A program made the position numbers and the translations under genes. The notes under the pieces are model-generated. The model worked only from the letters and a program-made list of their open reading frames with translations, had not been told where the DNA came from and did no database searches. Positions 63,698 to 64,000 of a DNA stretch of 64,000 nucleotides are shown here, piece after piece. This DNA comes from M3007 sp964621185 (lineage in GTDB: Bacteria > Bacteroidota > Bacteroidia > Chitinophagales > Saprospiraceae). Location of the stretch: contig CAZULM010000020.1 of assembly GCA_964621185.1 (NCBI GenBank), forward strand, positions 25,762-89,761, in the 5' to 3' direction. The first letter of the stretch is position 1; the number at the start of each line of letters is the position of its first letter.

Positions 63698-63949
63698 ATT
63701 TTTAACACATAGGCACATAGGGACATAGAACACATAGATTTTGTTTCGCGCCGATAGGTTTTGTGCATTCCGATCTTTGTAATCAATTGAACATCAGTTG
63801 AATCAATCATACTCAATCACAAAAATCAGGCGAATCATAGTATATTTTGGTTTACTCTGCAAAAGCCAAGCGCAATAAGCCAATGGCCAACTGCGCAAAG
63901 AATAAAAACTATGTGTTCTATGTCCCTATGTGTCTATGTGTTAAAAAAG
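63698..63949. repeat. R3 inverted repeat with an R1 copy between its arms
   Basis: The arm at 63698-63743 and its near-complement at 63904-63949 are the 47-bp type (one or two mismatches). Instead of a 14-nt loop there are ~160 nt that include R1 copy 4. The sequence ends at 64000 with a CCGCCTTCGGCGG dyad (63961-63973). Confidence 0.8.
63746..63844 (-). repeat. R1 intergenic repeat, copy 4
   Basis: Reverse-oriented copy, closest to copy 2, lying inside the R3 hairpin. The usual GCCGCTTGG end is altered to GCCGATAGG. Confidence 0.85.
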
Positions 63950-64000
63950 TAACTATCCAGCCGCCTTCGGCGGCAGTGAGATGTCGAGGATTGAATTGAT

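Overview
The window reads as a chromosome segment of a free-living Bacteroidota bacterium, most likely of the Saprospiria type. Evidence: a SusC/SusD pair, several secreted proteins ending in type IX secretion (T9SS) sorting domains, a GLPGLI protein, Bacteroidetes-style promoters (TTG, 17-21 nt, TAnnTTTG) and G+C-rich genes separated by A+T-rich repeats. The genus cannot be named from sequence alone.

Layout. 1-4.1 kb: partial LysE transporter, ATP-grasp protein, Uup-type ABC-F ATPase and a broken DUF4143 ATPase. 4.2-12.3 kb: an operon with an effector-associated/inactive-STAND protein, a MoxR AAA+ ATPase and a 1495-residue three-TM protein ending in a formylglycine-enzyme (FGE) fold, followed by a reverse transcriptase. 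The last ~121 nt of the FGE domain are a variable repeat (VR1, 10726-10846). Its template repeat (TR1, 12156-12276, minus strand) lies just upstream of the RT. VR1 and TR1 align without gaps with 22 mismatches, 21 of them at template adenines. This is a diversity-generating retroelement (DGR) that rewrites the tip of a predicted MoxR/iSTAND conflict system. 12.4-21.4 kb: AraC regulator, PhyH-type dioxygenase, SusC, an enlarged SusD and a five-repeat SusE/F-like protein (glycan or oligomer uptake). 21.9-31.2 kb: secreted esterase, aminopeptidase P, gcvH, a damaged T9SS protein, an HTH regulator, a GLPGLI protein, a sensor kinase and a class V aminotransferase. 31.2-33.7 kb: an A+T-rich island with a beta-class DNA methyltransferase and a likely restriction endonuclease. 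33.7-41.4 kb: housekeeping genes plsC-like, clpX, clpP, tRNA-Leu, tig and rel. 41.4-46.3 kb: a scarred locus with a second broken DUF4143 gene, a 5'-truncated FGE gene carrying a second variable repeat (VR2), a second template repeat (TR2) and only the C-terminal end of an RT. 46.3-64 kb: Gfo/Idh/MocA oxidoreductase, AI-2E family transporter, lipoprotein, sugar isomerase-like TIM barrel, an 1800-codon secreted metalloprotease with SprB-like repeats, TonB-C protein, two phosphoglucose isomerase types, DUF3810, tRNA-Cys and a sodium/solute symporter.

The exciting system is the pair of DGR loci. The first looks intact and diversifies the C-terminus of a membrane protein encoded with its own MoxR ATPase and iSTAND partner by coupled genes. 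The second looks decayed or RT-less. Its VR carries adenine-specific changes plus three non-adenine changes, and it could only be active if an RT works in trans.

A second layer is a set of intergenic repeat families: a ~105-bp element in four copies, a ~100-bp element that starts within 3 nt of stop or start codons, and long inverted repeats up to a perfect 47-bp stem. They sit between genes, at gene breakpoints and inside each other, and account for much of the non-coding DNA.
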